A DNA stretch of 64,000 bases, taken from assembly GCF_030867145.1 (NCBI RefSeq), contig NC_134422.1, positions 13,588,531 to 13,652,530 on the forward strand. The letters are read 5' to 3'. The position numbers and the translations under genes are program-made. A model generated the notes under the pieces. That model was given only the letters and a program-made list of their open reading frames with translations, made no database searches and was not told where the DNA came from. Below are positions 47,201 through 60,200 of the stretch, piece after piece (the first letter of the stretch is position 1; each line of letters starts with the position of its first letter). This stretch comes from Opisthocomus hoazin (taxonomy: Eukaryota > Chordata > Aves > Opisthocomiformes > Opisthocomidae).

Positions 47201-48149
47201 ACTGAGAGACATCCAAACTTTGCAGCAAAGAGAAACTTGCAGCAGTAGCTACTTATGTGCAATAGTGAGAAGCCTAAGACGATCGCAGATCAAATTCCAA
47301 AATGAAATGAGGAATAAATTCCTAGAGGTATAGAGTAATTTGATAGAGCTACAAGGGATGCACAGGGTGAAGTGAAAGGAAAAAGAAAGCACAAACAACT
47401 CATAAAAAGATGATGGTAAACTGTAAAAGGCTTGTGAAAGGAGGATTTAGGCAAAACTTTAATTACGGCTACAAAAGAGCAGGCTATTCACACCAGATAT
47501 ATTAAAGTAAAGATAGGTGGTAAGAAGGATTTAAATTCAGAATGTAGGCTGTATGGCGAGGATCCAGGGAGTGTTAGTCATATTATAAGACGATGTACCA
47601 TAGATAAGTACAAAGCACAGCATGGCAAAGCTAGCAGTATGAGACTCTGGGCAAGCACTGTGAAAAACAAGCAGAAAAGAAGCATGAGCACTACAAGCCA
47701 GACAATGCAATAGAGAAGAAAAGCTGGAGGGAGAATCATTGGTGGGAAGAATAAAAAGCTTTACTTAGTAATGCTTGTGAGTTCTGTTAGAAGATTAGGG
47801 GGGGAAAAAAACACAGCAGGAAAGGGCTTTCCTTTGGAACAACTTTTTAAGAGACTCATAGCATGGAAAAACTGGGATTTTTCTCTCATTGGAAGGAATG
47901 GCCAAGCAAAACACAGGAAAAGATAGAGCTGATCAGCTGAGGCAGGAAATGAAGAAAATCCAGCACAAACAAAATACAACCACAAATTTATATTACCTTC
48001 TAGGCTATCAATATGGGAGTTTCACAAAAACGCTGCAAAAAATTGGACGCTGGCTCCAGAATATGACTTGTGGTCTTTCAGAACAGATCACTGATTAACA
48101 GTAAGCAAATACCAAGGAAGCTATACATTGCATAGAAAATCAGGAATAA
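44261..48149. other. 5' flank of SLC15A2; no gene recognised
   Basis: A short imperfect duplication of GGTTAGGACAGGGCA-like units lies at about 44270-44305. The stretch at 47340-47740 is purine-rich and may be an old transposable element, but no family can be named. No exon or RNA gene was recognised. Confidence 0.35.
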
Positions 48150-48230
48150 TTTAACTATTGGGGCTGTCAGTAAGGAGCCAGACTAAGCAACCTCTTGAAT
48201 TCCTTTCCAGCTGTTTCCCCCTCCAGTTCT
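48150..48230 (+). mobile_element. Probable degraded LINE 3' tail (CR1/L2 type)
   Basis: The plus strand reads GGAGCCAGACTAAGCAACC, then TCTTGAATTCCTTTCCAGC, which resembles the common LINE 3' tail phrase GGTTGGACTAAATGACCTC followed by TTGAGGTCCCTTCCAGC. The match is short and diverged, so the family is uncertain. Confidence 0.4.
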
Positions 48231-51200
48231 AAGCTGCACTTGACACTATGCAACAAGGTACCACACCTTGACCCAGAGCTGACTGACAGCACTGGTTTCA
48301 GTAAGTTCAAGACAGAGAAAATGGACATCAAGGTGCCCCAGGCAATCTGGACCCATGGGAACATCTTCAGTCCCTAGGTTGTTTCTATGTTCTGCCCTTC
48401 CTGCTTGGCCTTTGTTTCCCCTTTACAGCGATTTAAAGCATTTTAGGAATGCTGCCTGCTTCTTAGAGACCGTCCCTAGATAAAACAATAGATCGTTTTC
48501 CTGTTCACAAAGGTAGGTAAAGTCAGCAACAGAAAGAATGCTCTGAAAAAAAAAAATTAAGAAAAGGAGAGCTAAGATATGTGTAAAATGGAACGTGAGC
48601 TCAGTTTCTAACACACTAGTCAGTGGTGTTTGACTTGCGAGAGTCTAAGTGATCAATTCTGCCTGTCTTTTTTATGTCCCTAACAAACAAGGTGTGCTAG
48701 CCCCTCACACACCCAGTGCCACAGTTGTCTGTCTCTGATATAACTCAGGCTCTCTGTTCAAATCCTCTGAATAACAGAGGGAGCCTGGAAACAGAAAAAC
48801 TTGACTGTTTACCTGGTCCACTTGCCTGGGGCTGAGGGTGGGTCATCCCCTTCATGGAGTGAGAAGGTGGTAGGGTTCCTGCAGCTGGAAGAAAGACGGA
48901 TGTGGTGTGGCAGGACTTTGGAAGAGCACTCGAGGACCATTTGGTGTCCAAGAACATTTTCTCCCTGGTGGTATCAGAAGCAGGATCTTACACAGTGACT
49001 TTCAGCAGTAGGTCTCAGGGCATTTCGCTGAGCAGATGTCAGTTATCTCCACTTCAGAGATGAGCATAAGAGGGAAAAAAACATCCTGACGAAGGCAGGC
49101 TCCCCTGAAACCTCTCGCATGCCAGCCCAGCAGTCTATCCATTAAGCTGCCCTGCCTGTAGTATTATCACAGCAAAGAAAAACCAGCTACTGATTTATTC
49201 TGCCACAGGCTCTGAGGGATACCTCAGCTACTGAAGACATTGCAGCTTGCAGCAGCCTTGGGTCTGGAAGAATGACACAAGACAGTCGCGTCCAATGTCT
49301 CAGTCACCCCTTGGGTGCATTGCCCTTCTCTCCGCACTCACTTCCAGCCTCTGGGACAGATACTGCCTTGGGAATTTCCCTTTTTGCACTGACCCCTCAG
49401 CTGGCCAGTAGCTCCTTTCTGATAGCAAGTCCCAAACCCTCTCCCCCCCAGCTCTGGAGTAAAAAGCTGATTTTACTCACTGCTAGCCTCCCCTGCAGCC
49501 AGAGGCAGCTGGTAATGAGAAAGCAGGAATCCTCGAACCACTCTATTCCTCACAGCCAGCTCACAGGGATGCCCGGCACCAGAGGGGTCTATGGGACAGT
49601 GAAGGAGGGGGCACAGCTACAGGATGCGGCAGCAGAACCCTGGGGTTCGGTTCTGACTATGCTACTTGTCAGGCACCTCGAGCACATATTTCAAGTTTCC
49701 TAGCCTTAACTCCGTTGGCCATAAAACAAGAGTCAAGCAGCACTAATCTCCGGTACATCTGGGACAAATGGCTTCATTCATTAGTCCAGCTACAGGCCTA
49801 GGAGAATCTCAGGGAAGGCATTAATTTCAGCTTTTCCAATTTTTTCCATGCATCCACAGTAAACAGTCTGATTGTTTTATTCTTTGCAAGATTCTCTGTG
49901 TCAGACGATATAACGCACTGCACAATTTCAAATCTTTGCCATCACAGAGAGGGTATCTCACCATATCCCAGCACATAGCTGATTTTTGGCTACAGCTTAA
50001 CTTAGATCGCAATTGTGTAATCAGTGCTTCATCAGGACAAGCTGCCAGGGACAGAGAACATGCAAATCCCCTAAATACCTCTGTTCTGTTAAAAAAACCC
50101 TGCAGATCTAATCCAGAGAGATCTCAGCTCTCCAACAGTGACCTCTCCCAGATGCAAGCACAGACAGATGTGATATGACCTGCTGGGGACTGTCATTTCC
50201 ACTGAGATGTTAATCAGTTCCTCACCAGCCTGCTTCCTCCACCACCACACTAAGGGCCAGGCGGATCAGGGGCTCATCCAAGATTCATTAACTCTGGTTC
50301 CCTGTATTTTCGTAACAAGCTTGCAGTGCCATCCATTCTCTTCAGCCTCCCTCTGCAGTGACCACGGGGATCAATTTGCTAACACGGTGAGTGCGAGTAG
50401 CTCTCTCCAGCTACAGCGGGAAGTGCAGTCATGGGTTTTCCCTGCATCAGTCCCACATGGACCCACACAAAATTAGAGTCTCTTTTTTAAATTTTGCTCT
50501 AAACATACAGCCTGTGGGTCTCCAGGGATCATGACACTCATAGCAGAGTTAAGTTTGTCCTGAGCCTCCTGTGCCCAGGGCAGTCTGCTCTCCTGGCACT
50601 CATGGCAAATCCCCTCTGACTTTGAGGGAGAGAAAGGTTATATCCGCTTAGAAGGAAGAATTCATCTATGCCTCTTTCTCCTTATGCTCACTCCCCAAAA
50701 GAGATCCACTCTTCCTAGTGGTCTGTGATCCACCTGACATCAGTGGGACCGGGGGTGCTCAGCCTCTCCCAGATGCCACCCACACAGCACATGTTAACTT
50801 CCCTCTGCTCAACACTCCTTTCTCCCAGAAATAACCTCTCCTGCCTGGAGCACATCATCTGGCTATGACCAAATACTGAATCAGGCACTTTCTCTAACCC
50901 TCCTTTTCTATCCCGAGCCTGTCTCCTTCCTCCTGGGATCTTGCACAGGGTTGTGCCCATCACACAACAGTCAAGTCCTGTGTCACATACCTGCAAACAC
51001 TCTGCACGCTTCACTTGTGCAAACAGCAACCCTGAACACAGAAATCTTTTTCCCACAGGCACACAAAAAACACGTCTGGTGTTTTCCAGCTTGTGGCCAC
51101 CCAGGAGATACAGAGCAGTGCTTAATGTGCCGGGCAGCAGCACGGCACATGACCAAGGAGCAGGCAATGGTGTACATTGCTCTTACTGCACCTGCAGGCT

Positions 51201-54200
51201 ACCAGAGCTTTGCTGGCTGCACCAGGAGGAAAGCCAGCCCCATGTGCTTCGAGTGACTGCAGACACCGGCTCAGAGCATGAGTCCTACACAACAGCAGGA
51301 GGTTTAATGAAGTCAAATTAAGCCACGTTCACTCTTCAGGCTACTACATTCACCTCCAGGCCCTTCTGCTTTCCTAATCTATTTCTAAGCAGTTCCTCTG
51401 ACACTATAAGAATAGAAACCCTCTGCAGACTTCCAGTATCTTCCTAAGGTGAGCTATCAGCTATTGATCTGGTCCGTCTTTACATTTATTACTCTCCAGC
51501 AGCCATCTGTATCTGAGCAAAGCAAAACGCCCAGACTTGGCAGAGGTTTCACTAGTCCCAGCGCTTGCTTTCTTAAACCTATTTCCCTGGAGAGGCTGTC
51601 TGCCTGGTAAACAGGGAAGAGCTCATCGGCTGCAATAGCAAGATGGGAATGGTGCATGGGGGTTGAGAGGTAGCATAGGCACGTACCAGCTACAGCAAGA
51701 GTTGCTAGATGGTGAAGATCAGTTAATATATCCACTGCAGTCTCATCTGCGGTGCGTGACAAGGGGAGGTGGCATTTCCACCCCAGACAATGAGCAGCAG
51801 TGCTGGGGATGTGCTGACATAGACTTCCCACCCCCCCTCCACCCCTTGCATCTCCTGTGCCCACAGCTAGCATGTCTTTGCTGTTTGGCATTCAGCCTCT
51901 GGACATCTCCAAGTGCTCCTGCACAGCCCTTAGTAAACAGGGTAGTGCACTCTGGTGCTTACTGACAGAGAAATCCATTAGTGCTAACGTTTATTAGCTA
52001 TAAGAAATCCACGCCAAAAAATTACATTCACCTTTTCCATGACCTCCAGCTATGTCTAGGATACATGAGAAGATCTAGCCATGCCATTCCTTTAAGATGC
52101 AGAAGGCCACTTGAGTGGTATATATTGAACTGACTTCAAAGAACCTTTGAGTGCTCAGCAACTCAGTGCAACAGATTTGTTTATAGAAATAATCACTTTC
52201 AGAAGGAAAGTGTACATGGCACTTTTCCTGTGTCTCCCATTCAGTTTTACCTCTAACAATAAATCACTAAAGAGACTCAACATGGAATGCCTTAGCATTG
52301 TACTCACCTAGAAATATTTCTTTGCTGTATAAACTCAGATTAATACTCATTCTCCTCAAGATAAAGACAGGTAGAAATAATTTGAGGGAATAAAACCAGT
52401 TTTCAGCATTCCTGACACTTCCCATTGTTAACAAACAGACTATCTTATAATGGTAAAGTCAGAGCAATAATTCCTCTCTTATACTAGATCTGATTGACTA
52501 GACATGGCAGATGGTGTTTTTATTACTCTCCGTCTTTATGCTATTCTAAAAGAGGCCTCATCTAATGCAGCCCAGGCTGTGTTTTGAGTCTTAACCTCTC
52601 AGATAAGCAAACCCTGTTTCATCAGGTTAATGGATCCTTACTTGATTCAGGAAGGCAATTTTCCTTAACATTATTCTAATCAAGTGCTCAGAGCCCAAAT
52701 TGTCCTGGCTGATTGACTGCCAGCAATGGGTAAATCTTTCTGTAAGGACCATATTTATTTTTAAAGAGGGAAAACAAGTTATTATTACTATTACAGAACC
52801 AATCCTATCCTGTATTGAGTGACTTCTCAAATACTGGCTTTTACTGCAGTCACAGAACTAAAGATAAAAGTAAAGTTAATGCAGCCTTCCTCTCAGTAGT
52901 TTTATTAAATAGCAGGCAGGAAAGGAAAATTCAAGAGATGGCCTGCTGTCTATTGATACCCCTCAGTTAACTCCTCCTATGGTAATAGCATCTGACTCTA
53001 ATCAGCACAGACCCCTTCAAACACAGGCTTACTCCAACCTGCCTTCCTGCATCAGCCTCCAAATTGAGGGCTATCAGCCCCAGTAACTTTGCCACCAGGC
53101 TGGGAAGAAGTGACAGAGGACTACCCACCTTCTAAAAGAAAAGTTCTGAAGGAAATCCAGTGTCTTGAGGATGCTCCCTGCAAGTCCCATGTCCAGCATG
53201 GCATCTGGCTCCACAGGCACAGTTTGGTGCTACAGCTGCTTGGGAGCACACTGACAGCCCAGATGGAGACAGGGATCATAGTGCCTTGCTGCCTTGGCTC
53301 CTGGTTGATTCAAGTCACTCCAGGCAGAGACCTTACCAGCTATGGGGCCGTCCAGAGAGCTTGAAGAAGCAGATGGGAGGTCTGATCTCTCCTACTCTCT
53401 TCCACCTACTGCAAGACTGGACCAGCAATTGAGCCAATGTAAGGGCAAGGAGAAAAAGAAACCGTCCCAAGACTGTGCATAAAACCAGCCACAGAAAACA
53501 AGAACTGGGCCCGCAACTCCTGAGTGATCATTCAGTCAGTGCTTTCACTTCTCAACACACGTATTACCTTTTCACACAGCCTCACAAGCAGGATCGGTAG
53601 CCCCAATGCCCCATCAGACACTCCATACCAGATTTCCACCTCCAGAAAAGCTGACCCCCAGGAGCCTCAGCTGGAGTTTACAGAGCAAGCAAACTGAGCT
53701 ACTTAACACAGAAAAATTTTCTTTGCCATTTTCTGAGCAGCTGAGCTGTTGTCCTAACAGCTCTGCTGAAATTATTGATGCCTCAAATGAAACAATCATT
53801 CTCAATGATTTTTATCTACCAGCCACCAGATTTTTAGGGTTTAGTCAGGCAGAGTATTACATTGTAATATCAAGGCAGGCATCTTTAAAATGGCAATTAT
53901 TCTGCAGGAGCAATAGACATGCTGGAGAATACCTTAACTCTTTCATTCCTCAGAAGGACTACAAGGCAAGGAGAGGTTGTCTAGTTATGATACAAGGGCA
54001 GCCTAGAAACCTGTATTCTCTCACTCCTTATGATACAAACCAGTCCTTCAAACACGTTCCAGTTGTACTTATAAGCAAAAAAAAAACACCAAAGACCTCA
54101 GGATTCCCTGTCTACTGAGACGGTATTTGCATTCAAGGGTAGCATAGCAAATACAACCAGGAGGGCAACGGAGAAGCAGCCAGAGAGCAAGCAGCTCTTA

Positions 54201-57200
54201 TGCGTGTTGCAATCACATTACAACAGCACTGTTGTGCTATATACAAACCTGAGAAAGAACTATTAACCCCTATGCCATCCATAAGGCTGACATGTCACCC
54301 TTGAGGACCACTCAGCAAATCCAAACCCCACAGTAGCGCTACACAAATAGACTCTCATTAGATGAATTATCCCATAATTACTTGTTGAAGACCCAAACCT
54401 TATTAACTCACACTCCTCCTTATGTCAAATTGAGTTCTTCCCATGCTTGATTCTGTAGATACTTTACCTTCTATTTTTGAAATGTCCTTAAGATACAGAG
54501 GAGTATGAAAGGTTTCATCCATGTCTTGAAGCAGTGGCTGCAGCTTTCTGCTTAGCTTAGACTGAGGCTGGGATTTGGGTGCACAGGAGGAACCCAGGCA
54601 CAGGGGAGGGCATTTCAAAGCAAGGTAGGGGACAGTCTCACAACATCATTCTTACCACATTGGAGAACTCCTTTTGAGGAAAAAGCTTCTAATAGAATTT
54701 GATTTTTTTAAGACTTCTGGCCTCCTCTAGATTGGAGAGGGGACACTGCTCCAGGTGTGGATGCCAGGTGAAAAGACTGTGTTTGAATCAGAGGCTCCCA
54801 AACCAAAGTCAGTAAGTATGGCTGGGCTCAGGCTGAAGGATTAAAAGTTCCTAAGCTCTCTCAAATGTCTCTGCTTCAGGTCCTCCTATGTAGCTTGTCA
54901 CATTTATAACACACAGCATGCTTCAGGAGAGGCAGCCTTTTAAAACAGTGCTCTCAAATATCTTTACAGGGTTGACTACAGACACCTTTGGGCTTAGAGC
55001 AAGCACCACTGGAAATTGTTCAGACAGGGGATCAATAGAGCAGCATAACTTAAAAAACTTGTTAGTTGTGGAGACAGCCTCCAGGGACAATCCCAGAAGA
55101 AGCAGCATCTGTCCCGGTTAATTACTGCTGGGAAACAAGGCATCAGAGCAGCAGGAGGAAAAGACGAGCTTCGTTCTTACTAGGTCTCATTCGCTACACT
55201 ATTTTTTTTAAATCAGCAGTGAACGGTGGAGAGAACTTGTCCCTGGGCCTGGGCTTGATGCAAACCCCCATAAATTGGGTGAATGGACCATAAGCAAAAT
55301 TCAGCCCCATCCGGTTTGCAGTGTGTGGGAATAGCTGAGTCCAGCTGCCTTGGCGAGAAACACAAAGAGGCTTCACAGCTATCGGATAAGCTGCCCTGGT
55401 GGGTTTCTCATTGCCTTTATTGAGTGTTGGGTCAGACCCCATGCACAGAAGTGTCTGTGATCAATGAACCCATGATTTGCTAGTTCTGCCCAAGGGCTTA
55501 TTCACAGTTGATCCAAACCAACTTGATTCATGAAAACTGGCTGGAAATCTCATCAGAACAGGCTTTGCAGAGAGATTTCTGGCACTTTTGCTTCCAGCAC
55601 TGGTTGAAAATAGAGCAAAAAGAGACTCCAGCCTCCTCTGAGTTATTTGTCGGATCTGGAGATGGGTGATTAATTCACAAAAAATAAAAGTAGCTTGCTC
55701 ATTTTCTGCCTTTTGATTTTTCCCCCCTATGAATAGAGGGTTTTTTTCTTAGGTTTCTTTGTTTTTCAGGACTATTTGTCAAGTAGTTTCTACAGACAAT
55801 TTCAGGTACTTTGACAGCATTAGTGATCTGCAATCTAAGCAGGCAAAATAGGACATGTAGGTTACATGGTACACTTCAGAGTTTTTCACGCGGAAGAGCA
55901 TACGTCTTAGAAACAGGCTCACAGAGTAGATTTGCACAACTCTCATTCTTAAGTTCTTCCATGGATAGTCTGGACTATTGCCTCAAAAAAGCCCACTCCC
56001 ACAAACATTCCTCACACAATGTCTGTCTGCTCAAGCACTCCTAACCAGGGAACACGGAAAGAACAGGAGCAAAATCAAGGCACATATTACTTACGGAAAT
56101 ATCTGCAGCAAGTTTCAAAGAAACGTGCTGGTAGAGTGTCCCCAGATGGAGGGATTTCCATGGAGAAAGCACTGAAGTCGTCCAAGACAAAAAAAAGAGC
56201 TCTATGAACTGCTTAAACTTCAGGATGTGTCTGAGATGAATGTAAGGAATGAATATAAGGTTATTTCTCCTTGTACCCACAGCAGCATTTGTATACCGTG
56301 CTGATGTACAGAGAACAAATGGCGAAACAAGCTCTTGGCCTCACAGTAACATTGTTCTGGTTGTTGTCCCTGAAGGCTTTCAGTTAATCTTCGTCTGTGG
56401 GTTTGGCCGGAGCAATGTACTGGTGAACCTCCCCTCTCTCATTTCTGCATGCAAACTTAAAGCTTCTTGAGGATTCATTAACTCTTTAATTCACCATTCA
56501 TGCATTTCAGGGGAGGCTTTCGTATTTTCTGTACCGCTCAGTGCCTTTTTAAGTGTAGAGTTATTGATGGGGTCTCTTTCTGACTTGCGCTTGCTCCCAT
56601 AGAAACAGCTGGTCTTAAAGGGAAGACAGACAGCTAAGACAGGGATCATGTTGGTGCTAGCTTGGCCAGACCTGGTCTCTCTCAACCCTAGAGACTCCTC
56701 CTTTTTTCACATTCCCTATTGGAAAATGGAAAGTAACTCAAAGGATTCACCTCTATCAAGCCAATTTACCAAAAGAGATCAGCGTCAGAATTGATGCCAT
56801 ATGTTTTCAAGAGTTCATATTCAGCTTAATGCCTAAAATAAGATTTAGGCTTTGGTGACTAGCAAGCAGGAGGGAAACTCCCTGTACTGACTACTCAGCT
56901 TCTCCAAAAAGCCTGTCCTCCTGTGACTACCAAACACTTGTCAGGCACCCCCACTTTCTACAAGGGTGAGAACCACTTGCCACTGAAATGCAGCTTGCAG
57001 TGAACTAGGAGCAAGGCAGGCAGGCAGAGTCTGATAGGCAAAATAACCTGGGTTCTTTAATTGCCCGTGAGAGAAAAGAAGTTTTCACTTTCTTCAGCCA
57101 TGCCTGCATAATCCACTGTAAAACCAAAATTTGCTGCTCCCAAGAGTTGGTATGGTGCAGAAGGACAGAGCCTGATGCAGCTGGCCATCCAGCCAGGCAC

Positions 57201-60200
57201 CCCGTGCCCCCATCCCCACAGCACCCAAGCATCTCAAAGGCACCAGCAGCTCCCTCCCGGTTCAGGGACAGGGCTCCAGAGAGTGCAATTATTTCAGCCC
57301 CAGCGCTCAGGTTGCTAAAACACCTGTGGCATGTTTGTTGTTAAATAAGGCTGATTGATGAGCATTGTACCAACCATTTTAGAGGAGATAAACCAGACAT
57401 TCAAGATGCTTGTGACAGAATAATTCAGAGGACATGATTAGATGCCACTGGGTCCCTTGAGACTAAAAGCCTGATTCCCCTCTTACCTATTTTGGTGAGA
57501 AGCAGGAAGAACTGCCTTGCCTGTGGAGCTCAACCTGTAGTAAAATGATTTGATAGGAAAAGTCTCTTCCTTTGTTGTTGGCAGACCGCACAGGAGTGAG
57601 GACATCTGGGCCCCCAGGCCTCTACCATCTGGCTGCCCAGGGAACTTGGCTCATTTCCACAGCAAGGACCCTGCAAACCCTTGGTGTCTGGGGGCTTCCA
57701 GACTCCCTGGCATGGAGGCAGGAGCCTGAAAGCCCTGCAACAAGCTTGCAGTTCCCATTGCTGCTCCTGGCAGGGAATACCAGATTTCTGGGTTCTTCTA
57801 CACACCTTGATAGGCCCAAGTATGGTCAAGCCATGTCAACTGCCCTTCAGGCCCCAGTAACTAGCATCAAAGCCACATTTGCTGGGTCATGGATATGGAG
57901 CCCTTCTTAGAGACAGCAGAGAGACAAAATGAGGTACATAAGGGCAGGAATTCAGGCACTGATGACTGTGAGGTCACCAAGGAGAAGAAGGAAGAGAAGC
58001 AATACAACATGAGGGGAGCTCAATTTGCCATAAAAATTATATATAGATATAAAAAGGTTTATAAAGTATTCAATCTGCCTCAGAGTGCATGCATGGGAAG
58101 AAATCTGTCAAGGCAAGAATGCCCCAAGCAAACACCACCTGGGAAATGCCGAGGCAGCTCTCCTGCCCAGTCTCCCCAGCACATTCACACATTAGGTCAG
58201 TGAGCACAGGGCTGGACAATACTTCAGTTTATAAAAAGATCAAGGCTATTTTCAGCCAGCTGCACTTGGTATGTGGAGCAGCCCCAGCTCATCACATCTG
58301 TCTGCCCATAATGCTCTGTCCCTATGGGATTTCAGAACAGTTACTTTGCCCAGAGTCAGCAAAAATAAATAGATCTATGTTTTTAAAATGGGCTATGTAG
58401 GAAATTTGCAGTGTGCAAGTCCAGAATAAACAGGAGACTGTAGAAAAATTACGTCTAGTTGTTGCCACACAGAAATAAACCCTGGGGATGAATCACATGA
58501 GGCAACCAAGGAAGGAAGAAATTATCATAACTGAGACCGAGGAGAGGAGACCTTGCTGAGACACTGCAGTGGGAATGAGGGTGAGAAGGATCTAGCTACA
58601 AGCTCGTGCAGTGAGTGTGAGGCCAAGGACACTGCCTTTTGACTTGGCCGGAGGTAGCACCACTGCCAGGTGCTCTCACATCTTTCTGTTGTACCCCAGT
58701 GCTATGCACAGCCAGGGAGACAAGCAGGAACCAGCGCATCCAGCCCATCCCCACACCAGTGAAGCAACGGCAATTCAGTGTGGAAAGTTGAAACCCAGGC
58801 ACAAACACCCTTCTCAAGACCCTCACATCACCGGGGTGGAAGATGGATCATTACTAATAAAAACAGAATGTTTTGGTTTCAAAATGATCTCAGGGAGTCA
58901 ACAGCTACTGGAGTAAACAGCCTATTTCATGAGAATTTAGCAGGGGAATAATTTTATGGAGCTCAGATAAAAGGCAGTCACATGGAACTCAGATTCAGAA
59001 GAAATTGCTTTTTTTCTGAATTACGGGTTTGGACGTTAAATAAGGAATATTCATCTGACTGCACTTTCCCTGATCGGTGCACTAGTCCACCGTATGAGGA
59101 AATGCTTTCAGTCCCTCCTCCCACCTTCCACGGAGCAAGTTCTTTATTAAAAACTAATGATTGATTCTCTTTTTCAAAATTAGCATCTGCAAATTTGGGG
59201 GCAACTTCAGTCCTGGAATAAATACAAGCAATTCCCTTTGCACTGATTAGGAGTTCATCCTTCTCAAAAAATCCCAAAGGCCTCTTAAATTGACTGTCTT
59301 GATTAAAGATGGGTTTAGCTTTAATTGAATAATTGGTGTGGTTTGATGTCATTGCTTATGGCAGAGATTTCCTCTGCTGTATCTTGGCCAGACAGGGGTG
59401 CTTCCTCTACACCTCAGTTCAGTCTCCTCGGGCTGAACTGTTCAAACAATTACAGATATATCATCAAAATACCTACAAATATGTATTACATACACACATT
59501 TTAATATGCCAGCCACGGAGCCCAGTAGGAGGCCATGCTCCGGGTTTAAGTTGTGCCATGGCATGCGGGGCTGCAGAAGATCAAGAGGAGCCTGTAGGAC
59601 CAGATCAACAGACGTAAGAACATAACTCCACTGATTTCAGCGGGTTGTCGCCAGTAAGACAGTTCTGTATGCTAGGGACACAGCTGGAGCTAAGTCTAGT
59701 TAAAAAACCATACATGCTGCAAGGATTGAGTAGATTTACTCTGGTGCTGAGCTGTTAGATGCCTTGTGCCTCACATTATTAGTCAAGTAGCTACAAGACC
59801 CAGTATGAGGAAAGACTTGGCTGATGGCAAATCTCAACAACACACATTTTCTCAAAGCCCTTTATAGGGATTTGGAATCAAATGCTAGTGAATGAGTAGT
59901 TAATGTCTCCACTTGCAGTTAGGACTGTAAAACATGTGGATGCACTTTTCTGTTTGTTTGGTGTCTCACTATCAAATAATTTCTAGGTGCTTTATGAGGC
60001 TTCTTACTGTGATTTCCTGACTCAATCCAAAGACAGAATTACCAGAGTCTAAAACTGAGCTGGAAGCTAAGAAAAATTTGTACTAGGGTTAACTTTATGT
60101 CTGGTGGTAACCTCTTTGCCACTATTTAGCATTCAAGAGATAAACTCCCTGACTTTGCAGCTCTGCAAAAGCTCTTTCTAATTGAATCAAGTAGATTTAG

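Noticed and set aside
53606..54118. Longest open frame in the flank, 170 codons on the plus strand
   Set aside because: One or two open frames of this length are expected by chance in six frames over 64 kb; it has no recognisable domain or motif and no promoter or splice support.
58048..58057. TATAAAAAGG, a TATA-box-like sequence
   Set aside because: It sits in a generally AT-rich patch and no exon or start follows within range.
58978..59352. 124-codon minus-strand frame in the distal flank
   Set aside because: The sequence has an even, protein-like composition but no recognisable family, and a plus-strand frame overlaps it; not supportable as a gene without transcript data.
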